This document shows, one piece after another, positions 52,451 to 63,432 of a stretch of DNA of 64,000 nucleotides (positions are counted from its first letter, which is position 1; each line of letters begins with the position of its first letter). Location: contig NZ_JBGUAX010000010.1 of NCBI RefSeq assembly GCF_041821065.1, positions 1-64,000 on the forward strand. Reading direction: 5' to 3'. The stretch comes from Egicoccus sp. AB-alg2 (GTDB taxonomy: Bacteria > Actinomycetota > Nitriliruptoria > Nitriliruptorales > Nitriliruptoraceae). Both the position numbers and the translations under genes were made by a program. Under the pieces are notes generated by a model. It was not told the DNA's origin. It did not search any database and saw only the letters and a program-made list of their open reading frames with translations.

Positions 52451-53026
52451 CTAGCCCCGTCGGGGCGGGACGACGCCCAGGGCCAGCCGTCGGCAGGCGG
52501 CCACGTAGCCGTCGCCGACCAGCGACAACAGGGCATCACCGACTGGGCCGGCCAGCCGCAGGGCGAGGGTGTCGGGGCGGGCGAACGCCACCAGCCGGAA
52601 GCGGACGTCGCCGTCCACCTCGTGGCGCACCTCGAAGCCGGCCTCGCCCGCCTCCACGTGTCCCGGCAGGCTGCCGTAGACGAAGCCGCGGCGGTCGGAC
52701 TCGTCGGTGACGGCGATGACCCGGCACGGCACCGTGACGCCGTACCCGGCCGGCCCGAGCGTCAGCAGCACGTCCTGCCCCGGCACGACCCGCGGACCGA
52801 CAGTGTCGACGTGCAGGCCGGTCCGACGGTGCAGGTCCCAGGTCAGCAGCCCTTCGCCGGCACGTTCGAACGCGGCCCGTCCACGCCCAACCCGCACGTC
52901 ACGATGCAGGTGGCGGTAGCCGTCCGGCAGGCGTCCGCCGGTCGCGCCCACGTCCGGGTAGTTGAACGTCGCCGATCCCAGCCGCCGCAGCCAGCCCTGA
53001 CGTCGGCGCGGGGTCGTGAGACGCAC
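52451..53026 (-). CDS. DUF1990-family protein
   Basis: 191 residues. The N-terminal FNYPDVGATGGRLPDGYRHL and AAFERAGEGLLTWDLHRRTG match DUF1990, followed by VLLTLGPAGYGVTVPCRVIA and EAGFEVRHEVDGDVRFRLVA. Function unknown; the family is common in actinobacteria and plants. GTG start, six bases after the stop of the lipoprotein gene, so co-transcribed with it. Confidence 0.85.
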   Translation of the reverse strand: MRLTTPRRRQGWLRRLGSATFNYPDVGATGGRLPDGYRHLHRDVRVGRGRAAFERAGEGLLTWDLHRRTGLHVDTVGPRVVPGQDVLLTLGPAGYGVTVPCRVIAVTDESDRRGFVYGSLPGHVEAGEAGFEVRHEVDGDVRFRLVAFARPDTLALRLAGPVGDALLSLVGDGYVAACRRLALGVVPPRRG

Positions 53027-53032
53027 GGTGGC

Positions 53033-53404
53033 TCAGCCCGTCGGATCGCACATCGCGCGGGTGTCGTCGCGCAGACGCTCCGCCGCCGCGACCACCTCGG
53101 GATCCTGCAGCACGCTGCGGTCCCCGGCCCGGACGGCCTCTGCGGCGTCGGCGAGTCGGCGGGCGTCGCCGCGCAGGTCCTCCGGCGCCTGCGCGAGCGC
53201 CTCCTGGGCGGCGTCGGCGGCGGTCTCGTAGTTGCCGCCCTCCAGGGCGTTGGCGGCGCGCGCCACGCTGAGGCAGAAGCGGCCCCGCTCGGTCAGGTCC
53301 TGGGCCCCGGACCGGACGTCGTCGACGCGTTCCTGCAGACTCGAACAGGCCCCGCTCATGACGAGCAGGGCCAGCAGGGTGGCTGAAAGACGACGCCGCA
53401 ACAC
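53033..53404 (-). CDS. Small putative lipoprotein
   Basis: 123 residues. The N-terminus [20 protein letters not shown] has an Arg-rich start, a hydrophobic stretch and a lipobox (VMSGAC). The mature part is helical with tetratricopeptide-like spacing ([32 protein letters not shown]) and two further cysteines. Function unknown. GTG start; first gene of a four-gene minus-strand run. Confidence 0.75.
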   Translation of the reverse strand: MLRRRLSATLLALLVMSGACSSLQERVDDVRSGAQDLTERGRFCLSVARAANALEGGNYETAADAAQEALAQAPEDLRGDARRLADAAEAVRAGDRSVLQDPEVVAAAERLRDDTRAMCDPTG

Positions 53405-53678
53405 ACCCGGACTCTATCGAGGTGAACCGGCCAGGTTCACGACCGTTGGTGACCGTGCGGAGGTGGTCGCCACCGCGGGCAGGACGTCGTCGGACGGCCC
53501 GGAGGCGGGCCGGGCAGGGCAGGACGTGGCCCGAGCCATTACCGTGTTGACAGCAGCGTCGGGTCCGCCCGCCGGCAGGTGTGCCTGTCGCCTCCCAGTC
53601 CGACGGTCCGGTCCGACACCGACGGGCCGGCCCCCGACGCCGGTTCGTCCCCGACCCTCTTTCGCGGGAGCCCACGTC

Positions 53679-56453
<2,775 letters not shown>

Positions 56454-56475
56454 CGGGTGCGACGGTGAACCCCGC

Positions 56476-56507
56476 GCCCGGCACCGCCTAGGCTGGCGGT
56501 GCCGGGC
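56476..56507 (+). terminator. Terminator after aceE
   Basis: gcccggcaccgcc (56476-56488) and ggcggtgccgggc (56495-56507), perfect 13-bp arms, 6-base loop taggct. Confidence 0.8.
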
Positions 56508-56562
56508 CATGCCGGGGGTCACCGGCACGGTGCGCATCCGATCTCCCGGCGTGGAAGGTGGC

Positions 56563-57867
56563 GTGGTGGGCATGTCGGAGCGAGACCGGATCGCGGCGCT
56601 CGAGCGCCAGAACGCGCGCCTGCAGCGCAAGCTCGATGCCCTGCGATCCAGCACGGCACTGCGGGTCGGCGAGACGATCGTCGGCACGGCGCAGCGTGTG
56701 CTGCCGACCTCGGTGGTGGACCGCATCCGGGCGCGCCGTCCAGGTGGCGCGGATCCCGCCGCGGGCCCCGCGGGCGCCGCGGTGCCGGCCGGCACGGCGG
56801 GCGCACCGGAGCCTTCCACCGCAGCGGTGCCGGCTGCCCGTGGCGTCGCCGAGCTGCCCACCTTCGAGGTGACCGAGCGACCGAGTTTCCCGGCCCCGGG
56901 CGAGCAGGCGGTCAGCCGCCGGCGCCCACAGATCACCCCCACCGACCACGGCGACGTCGGCGCCGTGCCGGACGGGCCCATCTTCGTCGGGGGGACCGGG
57001 CGGAGCGGCACGTGGGTCATCGGCCGGCTGCTCCACGCCCACCCGGCCTGGGTGACGATCCACACCGAGCTGCGCTACCAGGCGGACGGGCCCGGGATCG
57101 TCGACGTCCTCGCCGGCCGGGAGACCCCGGAGGCGTTCGCGGAGCGGGTGAGCGCGACGTTCCTCGACGTCATCGGGCCGTCCGGCAAGCCGAAGGGGCT
57201 GCAGGTCGTCGCGGGCGGCGGCGAGGTACGGCGTGCGCTGCAGCGGTTCGTGCAGCGGGCGGAGTCGGACGTCGCCGACGCGCTCGGGCAACTGCTGCTC
57301 GAGGTCGTGGAGCCGTTCGTGCGCGGCCGTGAGGGCCTGGGCTGGTCGGAGACCACGCCCGGCAACGTCCGGGTCGCGGATGCGCTGCTGACGGTGCTGC
57401 CGAAGGCGAAGCTGATCCACACGATCCGCGATGGCCGCGACGTGGCGGCCTCTGTGGCCAAGATGCCGTGGGGGCCGAACTCGATCGAGCGGGCCCTCGA
57501 CTGGTGGGCCGGCCGGGTCTGGGCCGGGCACCTCGGCACCGTGGGCGCCGACCAGTCGCGCCTGCTGCGGGTGCGGCTGGAGGAGCTCGTCCACCTCGAC
57601 CGCGACCGGCAGCTCGAGCGGCTGGTGTCCTTCACCGGCTTCGAGGACGACAAGCCGATGCGGGCCTACTTCGAGAAGCACATCAACGCGACCCGCGGCA
57701 ACGTCGGCCGGTGGCGCAACCAGGTCGACGCCGCCGAGCGCGACCGGGTCGACCGCCGCTACCGCGACCTGCTGGGTCGTCTCGAGGCGGCCGGGGTCAC
57801 CCACCTGCCGACCCCGCCGGACGCGGTCGACGAGCTGGCCGCCCCGCAGGGTGTCCCCACGGCCTGA
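56563..57867 (+). CDS. Sulfotransferase-family protein with N-terminal coiled coil
   Basis: About 434 residues. A short coiled coil (ERDRIAALERQNARLQRKLD) and Ala/Pro-rich linker lead to a PAPS-dependent sulfotransferase domain: FVGGTGRSGTWVIGRLLHAH is the 5'-phosphosulfate loop, and LIHTIRDGRDVAASVAKM the 3'-phosphate-binding motif. GRWRNQVDAAERDRVDRRYR near the C-terminus is typical. It would sulfate a glycan, lipid or peptide; the APS kinase at 26 kb could supply PAPS. GTG at 56563 has GGAAGG upstream; an ATG three codons later is possible. Confidence 0.87.
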   Translation: MVGMSERDRIAALERQNARLQRKLDALRSSTALRVGETIVGTAQRVLPTSVVDRIRARRPGGADPAAGPAGAAVPAGTAGAPEPSTAAVPAARGVAELPTFEVTERPSFPAPGEQAVSRRRPQITPTDHGDVGAVPDGPIFVGGTGRSGTWVIGRLLHAHPAWVTIHTELRYQADGPGIVDVLAGRETPEAFAERVSATFLDVIGPSGKPKGLQVVAGGGEVRRALQRFVQRAESDVADALGQLLLEVVEPFVRGREGLGWSETTPGNVRVADALLTVLPKAKLIHTIRDGRDVAASVAKMPWGPNSIERALDWWAGRVWAGHLGTVGADQSRLLRVRLEELVHLDRDRQLERLVSFTGFEDDKPMRAYFEKHINATRGNVGRWRNQVDAAERDRVDRRYRDLLGRLEAAGVTHLPTPPDAVDELAAPQGVPTA

Positions 57868-57938
57868 CCGATGCCGGGCGCGCCGGCGCGGGCGCACCTA
57901 ACGTCGGTCCGCGTCGACAGCGACCAAGGAGACCGGCA

Positions 57939-58379
<441 letters not shown>

Positions 58380-58398
58380 CCCGCCGCTCGGGCGCACG

Positions 58399-58426
58399 CG
58401 ACGGCCGGGCGGGTGCCCGGCCGTCG
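58399..58426 (+). terminator. Terminator after the OsmC gene
   Basis: cgacggccgggc (58399-58410) and gcccggccgtcg (58415-58426), perfect 12-bp arms around gggt. Confidence 0.8.
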
Positions 58427-58582
58427 GTGTGTCTCCCCGGGCCCCTCGTCGGCGGCCGATCGGCGCAGGTGTTGCGCCCTGCGGCCACCGCCGCGGTCCG
58501 CCCTGGACAAGCCCGAACTAGCTCACAAGGATGCCCACCGACTCGTCGCCCGAGGGAGACGACGGGTCCGGAGAGGGAGTCC

Positions 58583-60112
58583 ATGACAAGACGCAGGAGG
58601 TGGGCCAACGCGGTGCTCGTGCCCGCGCTGGTGCTCACGTTGGGGGCGACACCCGCCCAGGACGGACTGCCGATGCCGCCCGGCGACGCCCACGGCGTCG
58701 ACTACTGGGGGACGGTGGAGCTGTCGGGCCTGACCTCGATGAACGTGGTGCAGTACGGCAACCGGGACGTGCTGTTCGCCGTCGGCCGCTTCGGGCTGCG
58801 CTCGTACGACATCAGCAACCCGAAGGCGCCGCAGGAACTCGGCCGGCTCGAGTCCGACGCCCTGAAGTTGCCCGGCGACGTGGCGGGGACCTTCTGGCAG
58901 AGCGAGTCGACCAACTTCGACCAGAAGCGCAAGCTCGCATTCCTGTCTCGTGACCCGCGCGCGTTCAACCAGCCGCAGAACCAGGGCATCGCGGGCGTGT
59001 ACATCATCGACATCAGGGATCCGGCGGCGCCCGCGCTGATCACCTTCCACGAGGTCCCGGCGGGCCACACGACCACGTGCATCAACGACTGCCAGTACCT
59101 GTGGAGCGGTGGGCCGGCGCCTCGCGTCGACCAGCCCGCCGACTGGATCGGTCGTCCGATCTTCGTGACCGACGTCCGCAACCCGAAGAAGCCGTTCACT
59201 CATCCCGACCCGATCGACACCGGGCGCTGGCGGGGACGGACCGACTACAGCCACGACGTGCAGGTCGACAACGAGGGCATCGCCTGGGTGTCGGGCCGCG
59301 GCGGCGTGCGTGGCTACCGCACCGAGGGCCGCCACTGGGACCCGGTCCAGGAGCGCTACCGCGTGGCGACCGCCTGGGACCCGATTCCGTACGGCGGTGG
59401 CGAGATGGAGGCGCCCTACACAATGTTGGGTGCCATCCACAACAGCGAGCGGCCCGTCGACGGCCCGCCGGGACAGCGCAACGGCGTCGGTGTCCGCGAC
59501 AGCGAGCGGCCGTTCCGCCCCGGGGCGAACGACGGCGCCGACCTGTCGCTCGGCTACGAGGCGGGCGAACTGATCTACGTGACCGACGAGGCGTTCCTGC
59601 CCTGCGCGGACGCCGGCAAGTTCTGGATCGCGTCGATCAAGGGCTCCACGGACGGTCAGGCCTGGCGCTCGACCGACGAGAACCCCTACCAGTTGGAGAC
59701 GGTGGGTGTCTGGTCGCCATACCAGAAGGAAGGTTCGACCGATGCGGGCACCTGCTCGGCCCACTACTTCAAGATGAAGGACGGCATCGTCGCCGGCGCC
59801 TGGTACTCGCAGGGCTTCCGGTTCCTCGACGTGACCGACCCCACCGACCCGATCCAGGTGGCGTACTTCCGTCCCGACGGCGGCAGCGGCTTCGTGCCGG
59901 TCTGGCACGGCGACGTGATCTACGCCGGCGACAGCAGCCTTGGTATCCACGTGCTCACGCTGGACGCGGACGCCGCGACGGCGTCGGCCGCACGAGCCGA
60001 GGTGCTGGCGCCGAAGATGAACGCGCGTCAGGCGGCGCTGGCCCGCGAGTGGGCGGCCAGCATGCGGCCGGACCCGGCCTACGGCTGGTCCTGTCCGATC
60101 CCAGCCGCCTGA
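58583..60112 (+). CDS. Secreted LVIVD-repeat protein, paralogue without SLH domains
   Basis: 509 residues. A signal peptide (NAVLVPALVLTLGATPAQ) leads directly to the LVIVD propeller region: FGLRSYDISNPKAPQELGRL, VYIIDIRDPAAPALITFHEV, DWIGRPIFVTDVRNPKKPF, FRFLDVTDPTDPIQVAYFRP. It aligns across its length with the body of the SLH protein at 48127, including HTTTCINDCQYLWSGGPA. It lacks the SLH repeats, so it would be released or held in another way. ATG with gagaggga upstream. Its last 34 bases overlap the convergent larC. Confidence 0.87.
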   Translation: MTRRRRWANAVLVPALVLTLGATPAQDGLPMPPGDAHGVDYWGTVELSGLTSMNVVQYGNRDVLFAVGRFGLRSYDISNPKAPQELGRLESDALKLPGDVAGTFWQSESTNFDQKRKLAFLSRDPRAFNQPQNQGIAGVYIIDIRDPAAPALITFHEVPAGHTTTCINDCQYLWSGGPAPRVDQPADWIGRPIFVTDVRNPKKPFTHPDPIDTGRWRGRTDYSHDVQVDNEGIAWVSGRGGVRGYRTEGRHWDPVQERYRVATAWDPIPYGGGEMEAPYTMLGAIHNSERPVDGPPGQRNGVGVRDSERPFRPGANDGADLSLGYEAGELIYVTDEAFLPCADAGKFWIASIKGSTDGQAWRSTDENPYQLETVGVWSPYQKEGSTDAGTCSAHYFKMKDGIVAGAWYSQGFRFLDVTDPTDPIQVAYFRPDGGSGFVPVWHGDVIYAGDSSLGIHVLTLDADAATASAARAEVLAPKMNARQAALAREWAASMRPDPAYGWSCPIPAA

Positions 60113-60942
60113 TCGGTCGGCGTCCCGACGAGCACGGTGAGCAGCCGGTCACCCACCGGGTGACCGGCTGCCGCCGTCCCGGCCGCCGTTCCGGCGGCGC
60201 CGCCCGCCGCGGTCCCGGCCGCCGTTCCGGCGGCGCCGCCCGCCGCGGTTCCGGCCGCGGTGCCGGCCGGCGCCCGCAGCGCCCCGCGGCCGTACCGCTC
60301 CAGCAGCATCGCCGGGATCCGCGGGGCCGGCCGGGCCAGGGCGGCCAGCACGGCCGCTCCGGACGGCGTGGTCAGTTCCACCTCGCGGTCGTCGCCGCGG
60401 ACCGGGAACCCCTGCAGCAGCGGCAGGACCACCGGTGGCGGCACCGGGAAGCGGCCGTGCGCGATGTCGATCACGCCGCCGCCCAGCGCCACCAAGGACG
60501 TCGTGACGTCCTCCACGTCCAGCTCCTCCAGGGCGGTCACGCCGGCGAGGATGCGGGCGACGGCGCGCGGCCGGCCGAGCTCGTGCAGGTGCACGTCGTC
60601 CACCGGGACGCCGTGCACGGCGGCCTCGGCATGGACCAGGGCGTCGACGAGGTCGTGGGCACGCTCGTCGGCGCGGGGCGGCAGCTTCGCACCGTCGACG
60701 GCACCGTGCATCGCCGCGGCGGTGGAGAGCCGGTCACGGGAATCGTGCCCGCGGTCGTCGACGACGACCTCGACGGCCGTGACCTCGCGGGCACAGACGG
60801 GGGTCGCCACGATGCGGGCGGCGACGCCGGCACGCGCCACGACGTCCTGGAGCGCCGCCACCTCCGCGCCGGCGTGCACGAGCGCCCCGAGCCACAGCTC
60901 GGCCGTGATGCCGTCGTCGCACAGCAGGTGGGCGATCCTCAT
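60079..60942 (-). CDS. larC: LarC-like nickel-insertion protein, short form
   Basis: 287 residues. The N-terminal domain is LarC-like: MRIAHLLCDDGITAELWLGA, VHAEAAVHGVPVDDVHLHEL, HLHELGRPRAVARILAG, LVALGGGVIDIAHGRFPVPP and TTPSGAAVLAALARPAPRI. LarC inserts nickel into the pincer cofactor of lactate racemase. The C-terminal CTP-binding domain (LarC2) is missing; after residue about 205 the protein runs into Ala/Gly repeats and a short tail. In some bacteria LarC is split or frameshifted, so a partial form is not unprecedented. ATG start overlaps the larB stop (ATGA). Confidence 0.82.
   Translation of the reverse strand: MRIAHLLCDDGITAELWLGALVHAGAEVAALQDVVARAGVAARIVATPVCAREVTAVEVVVDDRGHDSRDRLSTAAAMHGAVDGAKLPPRADERAHDLVDALVHAEAAVHGVPVDDVHLHELGRPRAVARILAGVTALEELDVEDVTTSLVALGGGVIDIAHGRFPVPPPVVLPLLQGFPVRGDDREVELTTPSGAAVLAALARPAPRIPAMLLERYGRGALRAPAGTAAGTAAGGAAGTAAGTAAGGAAGTAAGTAAAGHPVGDRLLTVLVGTPTDQAAGIGQDQP
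60141..60171 (+). terminator. Terminator hairpin inside the larC coding end
   Basis: gcagccggtcaccc (60141-60154) and gggtgaccggctgc (60158-60171) form perfect 14-bp arms with the 3-base loop acc, 29 bases after the LVIVD gene stop. On the other strand the same bases encode the end of LarC (around AAGHPVGDRLLTVL). Confidence 0.8.
60176..60247. repeat. 36-bp tandem repeat in the larC 3' end
   Basis: Two exact 36-base copies (60176-60211 and 60212-60247), then a diverged partial copy. On the minus strand they encode the Ala/Gly/Thr repeats GTAAGTAAGGAA near the LarC C-terminus. Confidence 0.85.
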
Positions 60943-61646
60943 TCCCACCCGCCGTGTCGCCGGTCCCCGGCACGGACGATGCGCCGCGCGAGCAGGGCCG
61001 CGCCCAGGCCGTTGTCGACGTTGACGACCGCGATGCCGGGCGTACAGGCCGACAGCAGCCCGTGCAGCGCGGTCATGCCGTCCTGCGCGGCGCCGTAGCC
61101 CACGCTGGTCGGCACCGCCACCACCGGGGCGGCCACCAGCCCGGCGACGACCGGTCCCAGGGCGGCCTCCATCCCGGCGACCACGACCACCACGTCGGCC
61201 GCCGCGAGCGTGTCCCGCACGTCCAGCACGCGGTGCAGTCCGGCCACACCGACGTCGGCCAGCACGGTCGGTCGTTCCCCCAGTGCCTCCAGCGTCACGG
61301 CACATTCCGTGGCGACGGTGAGGTCGCTGGTGCCCGCGGTCACGACCACGACGCGGCCCGCCAGCCGGTCGTCGAGCGGTGCCAGCGGGGCGAGCACGAG
61401 CATCCCTGCCTCGGCGTGCACGGCCGCCTGCGGATACGCGTCGGCCACGACCGCGAGGTGTTCCGCCTCGGCGCGGGTCACCAGCACCGGCGCGACGCCG
61501 CCTTCGAGCAGCGCCCGCACCGCCGTGAGCGTCTGGGCCGGCGTCTTGCCGGCCGCGTACACCACCTCCGGCTCGCCGGTGCGGGCGCCGCGTGCGACGT
61601 CGGCACGCACCGTCGGCCCGTCCAGGCCACGCAGGTCGGCGCTCAC
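60939..61646 (-). CDS. larB: Nickel-pincer cofactor biosynthesis protein LarB (PurE-like domain)
   Basis: 235 residues. The C-terminal PurE-like part has VVVVTAGTSDLTVATECAV, VVVVVAGMEAALGPVVAGLV and PTSVGYGAAQDGMTALHGLL. LarB carboxylates and hydrolyses nicotinic acid adenine dinucleotide, the first step of pincer cofactor synthesis. GTG at 61646 with gggagg upstream; overlaps the larE stop (GTGA). Confidence 0.93.
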   Translation of the reverse strand: MSADLRGLDGPTVRADVARGARTGEPEVVYAAGKTPAQTLTAVRALLEGGVAPVLVTRAEAEHLAVVADAYPQAAVHAEAGMLVLAPLAPLDDRLAGRVVVVTAGTSDLTVATECAVTLEALGERPTVLADVGVAGLHRVLDVRDTLAAADVVVVVAGMEAALGPVVAGLVAAPVVAVPTSVGYGAAQDGMTALHGLLSACTPGIAVVNVDNGLGAALLARRIVRAGDRRHGGWE

Positions 61647-62524
61647 GACACACCTCCCACGATCGGCAGCCGTGCGAGGCCGGGACGCGGCCCGCCCGCC
61701 GCCCGCACGTCCGGCAGCGGTGGTGGGGCGGCGTCCGCGCGCAGACCGGCGAGGTCGAGCGTGACGTAGACGTAGCCGGCCTCGCGCAGCCCGGCGACGA
61801 TGGCGTCGCGCCGGGCGACCGCGCGCGGGAGCTCGTCGGCGGGCACCTCGACGCGGGCGAGCTCGTCGTGGTGGCGCACGCGGAAGGCGCGGAAGCCCAG
61901 GTCGAACAGGTGCTGCTCGGCACGTTCGATGCGGGCCAGCTTCTCCGGCGTGACGGCCTCGCCGGTGGGGATGCGCGAGGCGAGGCACGCGAAGGCGGGC
62001 TTGTCCCAGACCGGGAGTGCGAGACGGTGCGCCAGGTCGCGCACGGCGGCCTTGTCGAGGCCGGCCTCGCGCAGCGGCGCCCGCACGCCCCAGGCCTGGG
62101 CGGCGGCGCGGCCGGGCCGGTGGTCGTCGAGGTCGTCGACGACCTCGCCGTGGGCGATGGTGCGCAGCCCGCGCCGGTCCGCCACCGCCCGCAGGGCCGC
62201 GAACTGGTGGTCCTTGCAGAACCGGCAGCGGTTGCGCGGGTTGGCGGCGTAGCGGGCGTCGGCGACCTCGTCGGTGTCGACCACCTCGACGTCGATGCCC
62301 AGCGCGTCCGCCAGCGCCACCGCCGCGTCGAGCTCACGCCGCGGCAGCGACGGCGAGCGCGCCACGACCGCCACCGCCCCCGCGCCCAGCACACGGTGCG
62401 ACACGGCCGACAGCAGGCTGGAGTCGACGCCGCCGGACAGGCCGACGGCGACGCTCTCCAGCTCGGCGACGACGGCCTCCAGCCGGGCGAGAGGGTCCTC
62501 TTCCCGTGCGGCTGCCGGGCTCAT
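61643..62524 (-). CDS. larE: Sulfur transferase LarE (ATP-pyrophosphatase), three-cysteine type
   Basis: 293 residues. The PP-loop is VAVGLSGGVDSSLLSAVSH. Cysteines are in NRCRFCKDHQF (about 112 and 115) and KPAFACLASRIPTGE (about 180). LarE adds sulfur to the pyridine ring of the cofactor. Single-cysteine forms give up their own Cys sulfur, whereas forms with three such cysteines bind a [4Fe-4S] cluster, so this one is probably of the cluster type. ATG overlaps the acyltransferase stop (ATGA). Confidence 0.92.
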   Translation of the reverse strand: MSPAAAREEDPLARLEAVVAELESVAVGLSGGVDSSLLSAVSHRVLGAGAVAVVARSPSLPRRELDAAVALADALGIDVEVVDTDEVADARYAANPRNRCRFCKDHQFAALRAVADRRGLRTIAHGEVVDDLDDHRPGRAAAQAWGVRAPLREAGLDKAAVRDLAHRLALPVWDKPAFACLASRIPTGEAVTPEKLARIERAEQHLFDLGFRAFRVRHHDELARVEVPADELPRAVARRDAIVAGLREAGYVYVTLDLAGLRADAAPPPLPDVRAAGGPRPGLARLPIVGGVS

Positions 62525-63432
62525 GCGCCACCTCCCCGTGCCGGCCACACCCGACGGCGGGCGTCGCGGTCGTCGGGTTCCAGCAGCTCCCAGCGCCGCC
62601 GCCAGTCGGCCACCTGGGGCCCGCGGGCGCTGGGCGTCTCGCCCTTCTGACGGTTGCGCATGGCGGTCCACCAGTCGGTGCGGTGCTCGTCGAGCAGCAC
62701 GGCGATGCTGTCCTCCAGGCGGCCGGTGAGTGCGGTGACCGGCTCGTCGGCGCGGGCCCGCAGCGGCGCGCCGAACCGCACCCGGACCCTGGGCCGGCCG
62801 GAGACGGGCCAGGCCGCGCCACGCGGCATCGCCCGCCACGAACCCTCGATCGCGACCGGTACGATCGCGACACCGGCCGTCTTGGCGAGGTGGGCGGCGC
62901 CGTGGCGGAACCGCCCGGCCCACCCGTCCTTGGAGCGGGTGCCCTCGGGGAACAGCAGCAGGTGGTTGCCGGCGGCGAGCAGGTCGTCGGGCAGTTCGCT
63001 GCGGCTGCGCTGCGTGCGGTCGATCGGCACCGCGTTGAACACCAGCGCGGTGGCGGCCGCCCGCCACCAGGCGTCGAAGAAGTAGTCGGAGGCGGCGACG
63101 GTCACGGTCTTGCGACGGACCTCGGGCGGCAGCGCGGTCAGCACGAGCGGGGCGTCGAGGTGGCTGGAGTGGTTGGGGGCGAGCACGACCGGTGCCCGGG
63201 CCGCCTCCAGGACCCGTTCGCGGTCCTCGACCGTGATGTCCAGCTGCGAGGCCAGCAGCGGCGCCAGCACGCCCGCCTGCAGGCCGGTGCGGGCCACGCG
63301 GGCCGGTCGCGTCCGCGACCAGCCGGTCGGGAACGGTCGCGGCCCGGGCGCCTGCACGGTGTCCACGACCGTGCCGGGCGGCAGCGGCCGCCGGCCCCAG
63401 CGCCAGTCGCGCGCCGCCTCGCGCAGTCGCAT
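62521..63432 (-). CDS. 1-acylglycerol-3-phosphate acyltransferase-like (PlsC) protein inside the lar operon
   Basis: 303 residues. PlsC motifs are APNHSSHLDAPLVLTALPPE (NHxxxxD), PIDRTQRSRSELP, LFPEGTRSKDG and IVPVAIEGSWRAMPRG. It would acylate a glycerol phosphate or another hydroxyl acceptor at the membrane. Its ATG overlaps the stop of the larA-like gene by one base (TGATG) and its stop overlaps larE (ATGA), so it is embedded in a lar operon where an acyltransferase has no known role. Confidence 0.9.
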   Translation of the reverse strand: MRLREAARDWRWGRRPLPPGTVVDTVQAPGPRPFPTGWSRTRPARVARTGLQAGVLAPLLASQLDITVEDRERVLEAARAPVVLAPNHSSHLDAPLVLTALPPEVRRKTVTVAASDYFFDAWWRAAATALVFNAVPIDRTQRSRSELPDDLLAAGNHLLLFPEGTRSKDGWAGRFRHGAAHLAKTAGVAIVPVAIEGSWRAMPRGAAWPVSGRPRVRVRFGAPLRARADEPVTALTGRLEDSIAVLLDEHRTDWWTAMRNRQKGETPSARGPQVADWRRRWELLEPDDRDARRRVWPARGGGA

